From Rhodococcus pseudokoreensis (lineage in GTDB: Bacteria > Actinomycetota > Actinomycetes > Mycobacteriales > Mycobacteriaceae): a stretch of 64,000 bases of DNA. This document shows positions 63,082-64,000 of the stretch, one piece after another; positions within the stretch are counted from its first letter, which is position 1; every line of letters begins with the position of its first letter. The translations under genes were made by a program, and so were the position numbers. The stretch spans positions 6,138,001 through 6,202,000 of the forward strand of contig NZ_CP070619.1 in NCBI RefSeq assembly GCF_017068395.1. The letters are read 5' to 3'. A model generated the notes under the pieces. The model was not told where the DNA came from, searched no databases, and saw only the letters and a list, made by a program, of their open reading frames with translations.

Positions 63082-64000
63082 GCGACGGCACTCCTCTCGA
63101 TGGCGCGGCACATGGTGGCCTTCGCGTGCGCGCTGTGGCTGACGATCAGGTCGTGGGCGGCAGCGCGGTCGCCCTTCTCGAACGCGGCGACGATGTCGAG
63201 GTGGTCGTGCTGGATGTGCTCGTCCACCCAGTCCGCGGTGCGGAGCACCTTGGTCATCAGCTGCGTGACCTCGAGGCGGTTGTACGCCTCCAGCAGCACG
63301 TCGTTGGCGGTGCACCGGAACAGGAACTCGTGGAACGAGGCGTTGGTGTCGGTGAACGCGCCCGCGTCCGTGAAGTGGTCGTTCTCGATCGATTCGCAGG
63401 AGGTCTCGGCGAGGATCCGGTACTCGGACAGCTGTTCCCGCGTCATCCGGCCGATGGTCAGTTCCATCGCACCCAGTTCGAGGGCCATGCGGGCGTCGAA
63501 CTGCGCGTCCGACTCGGACAGCGGCTGGTGCTCCTCGCCGATCTCGTACTCGGGCGCAGTCGGGGCCGCGACCGCGCCCGGGTCGGCCGCCGGTGCTGCG
63601 GATCCTTCGGACCCACTCGGCGTGGCCGCGTTGTTGAACTTCTCGAAGTAGAAGTTCGCCGGCGTGACGCCCTCCGACTTCAGGTGGTCGCGCACCGCCT
63701 CGACCATCGGAGGCGGGCCGCACAGGTACACGTCCACGTCGCCGTCGTTCAGGTGCGCGGGTTCGAACAGGCCGGTCACGTACCCCTTGTTGGGGGCACT
63801 GCTCGCCGGGTCGGACACGCAGTAGTCGAACGTGAACTGCGGCAGCGACTTCGCGTAGTCCTCGAGCTTCTCCAGTTCCACCAGGTCCGCGTCGGACGAC
63901 ACACCGTAGATCAGGTGCACGGGGTGGTCGGCGGCGTCGGCGCGCATCTTGTCGAGGATCGACAGCAGCGGGGCCAGCCCGGTGCCGCCTGCGAGCAGCA
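63078..64000 (-). CDS. benC: Benzoate 1,2-dioxygenase reductase BenC with C-terminal FCD domain (5' end outside window)
   Basis: The visible 307 residues start inside the NAD-binding part of a ferredoxin-NAD reductase (LLAGGTGLAPLLSILDK, then VYLCGPPPMVEAVRDHL), the C-terminal half of normal BenC, which passes electrons from NADH to BenAB. Where BenC usually ends (about ANFYFEKF) there is a Ser/Ala/Pro linker and then some 160 residues that match the FCD ligand-binding domain of FadR/GntR regulators: DTNASFHEFLF with metal-binding Asp and His, DHLDIVAAFEKGDRAAAHDL and a final SHSAHAKATM. The helix-turn-helix of such regulators is absent. The frame runs to the window edge, so the FAD and 2Fe-2S domains are expected upstream. 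benD overlaps its stop. Confidence 0.9.
   Translation of the reverse strand, partial: LLAGGTGLAPLLSILDKMRADAADHPVHLIYGVSSDADLVELEKLEDYAKSLPQFTFDYCVSDPASSAPNKGYVTGLFEPAHLNDGDVDVYLCGPPPMVEAVRDHLKSEGVTPANFYFEKFNNAATPSGSEGSAAPAADPGAVAAPTAPEYEIGEEHQPLSESDAQFDARMALELGAMELTIGRMTREQLSEYRILAETSCESIENDHFTDAGAFTDTNASFHEFLFRCTANDVLLEAYNRLEVTQLMTKVLRTADWVDEHIQHDHLDIVAAFEKGDRAAAHDLIVSHSAHAKATMCRAIERSAVA

Noticed and set aside
1..64000. tRNA, rRNA, CRISPR arrays, transposases and prophage genes
   Set aside because: I read both strands for these and saw no cloverleaf, repeat-spacer pattern, transposase motif or phage structural gene. Small non-coding RNAs cannot be excluded by eye.

Overview
The window is high-GC actinobacterial DNA, almost certainly from a Rhodococcus of the jostii/opacus/wratislaviensis group. 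The best evidence is a 350-residue DyP peroxidase whose catalytic residues fall exactly at D153, H226, R244 and N246, the numbering used for R. jostii RHA1 DypB, followed by its encapsulin. Benzoate genes in the order benC-benD-benK at the right edge fit the same group. Genes are densely packed with many 4-base ATGA/GTGA overlaps. No intergenic gap exceeds about 250 bases, and I see no rRNA, tRNA, CRISPR array or insertion sequence.

Left part (1-8.5 kb): a truncated membrane protein, the dypB-encapsulin nanocompartment operon, a divergent flavin/F420-type split-barrel protein, then an MHS-family transporter, a Gfo/Idh/MocA dehydrogenase and a zinc alcohol dehydrogenase as a tight operon, followed by a LacI-family regulator. 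From 8.7 to 20.6 kb a long co-directional run encodes a CoA-transferase, an acyl-CoA dehydrogenase, a complete ribose-type ABC importer, a broken alcohol dehydrogenase/aldehyde dehydrogenase pair fused by a deletion, a GMC oxidoreductase, an unknown protein and an aldo/keto reductase. Four closely similar 14-bp LacI-type operator candidates lie before the transporter, before lacI and (twice) before the CoA-transferase. This suggests one regulon of about 14 genes taking up and oxidising an unidentified sugar- or polyol-like compound, with a CoA-thioester branch.

Middle (20.6-31 kb): a PknK-type kinase-ATPase, a cyclase-family hydrolase, a ubiquitin-like MoaD-type protein paired with an Asp-box repeat protein, a SigD-like sigma factor, an AAA ATPase, an Aquifex-type aconitase-like protein lacking one iron-sulfur cysteine, and an M50-like membrane peptidase. 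From 31.0 to 45.8 kb a single gene encodes a 4,906-residue, four-module NRPS (C-A-T-E-C-A-T-C-A-T-C-A-T-TE) with an EntF-like first condensation domain and no tailoring genes beside it. gpsA lies directly upstream.

Right part (47-64 kb): a small accessory islet (helicase-C-like protein, small conserved protein, Phd/RelE toxin-antitoxin pair, short RES-like protein) lies between two identical 30-bp hairpin repeats. Then come a catabolic cluster (MFS transporter, carboxymuconolactone decarboxylase-like protein, AraC regulator, beta-keto acid cleavage enzyme), a methyltransferase, a large LuxR ATPase regulator, the 2-oxoglutarate:ferredoxin oxidoreductase genes korA-korB, and the end of the ben operon. 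There benC carries an unexpected C-terminal FCD (FadR-type ligand-sensing) domain.
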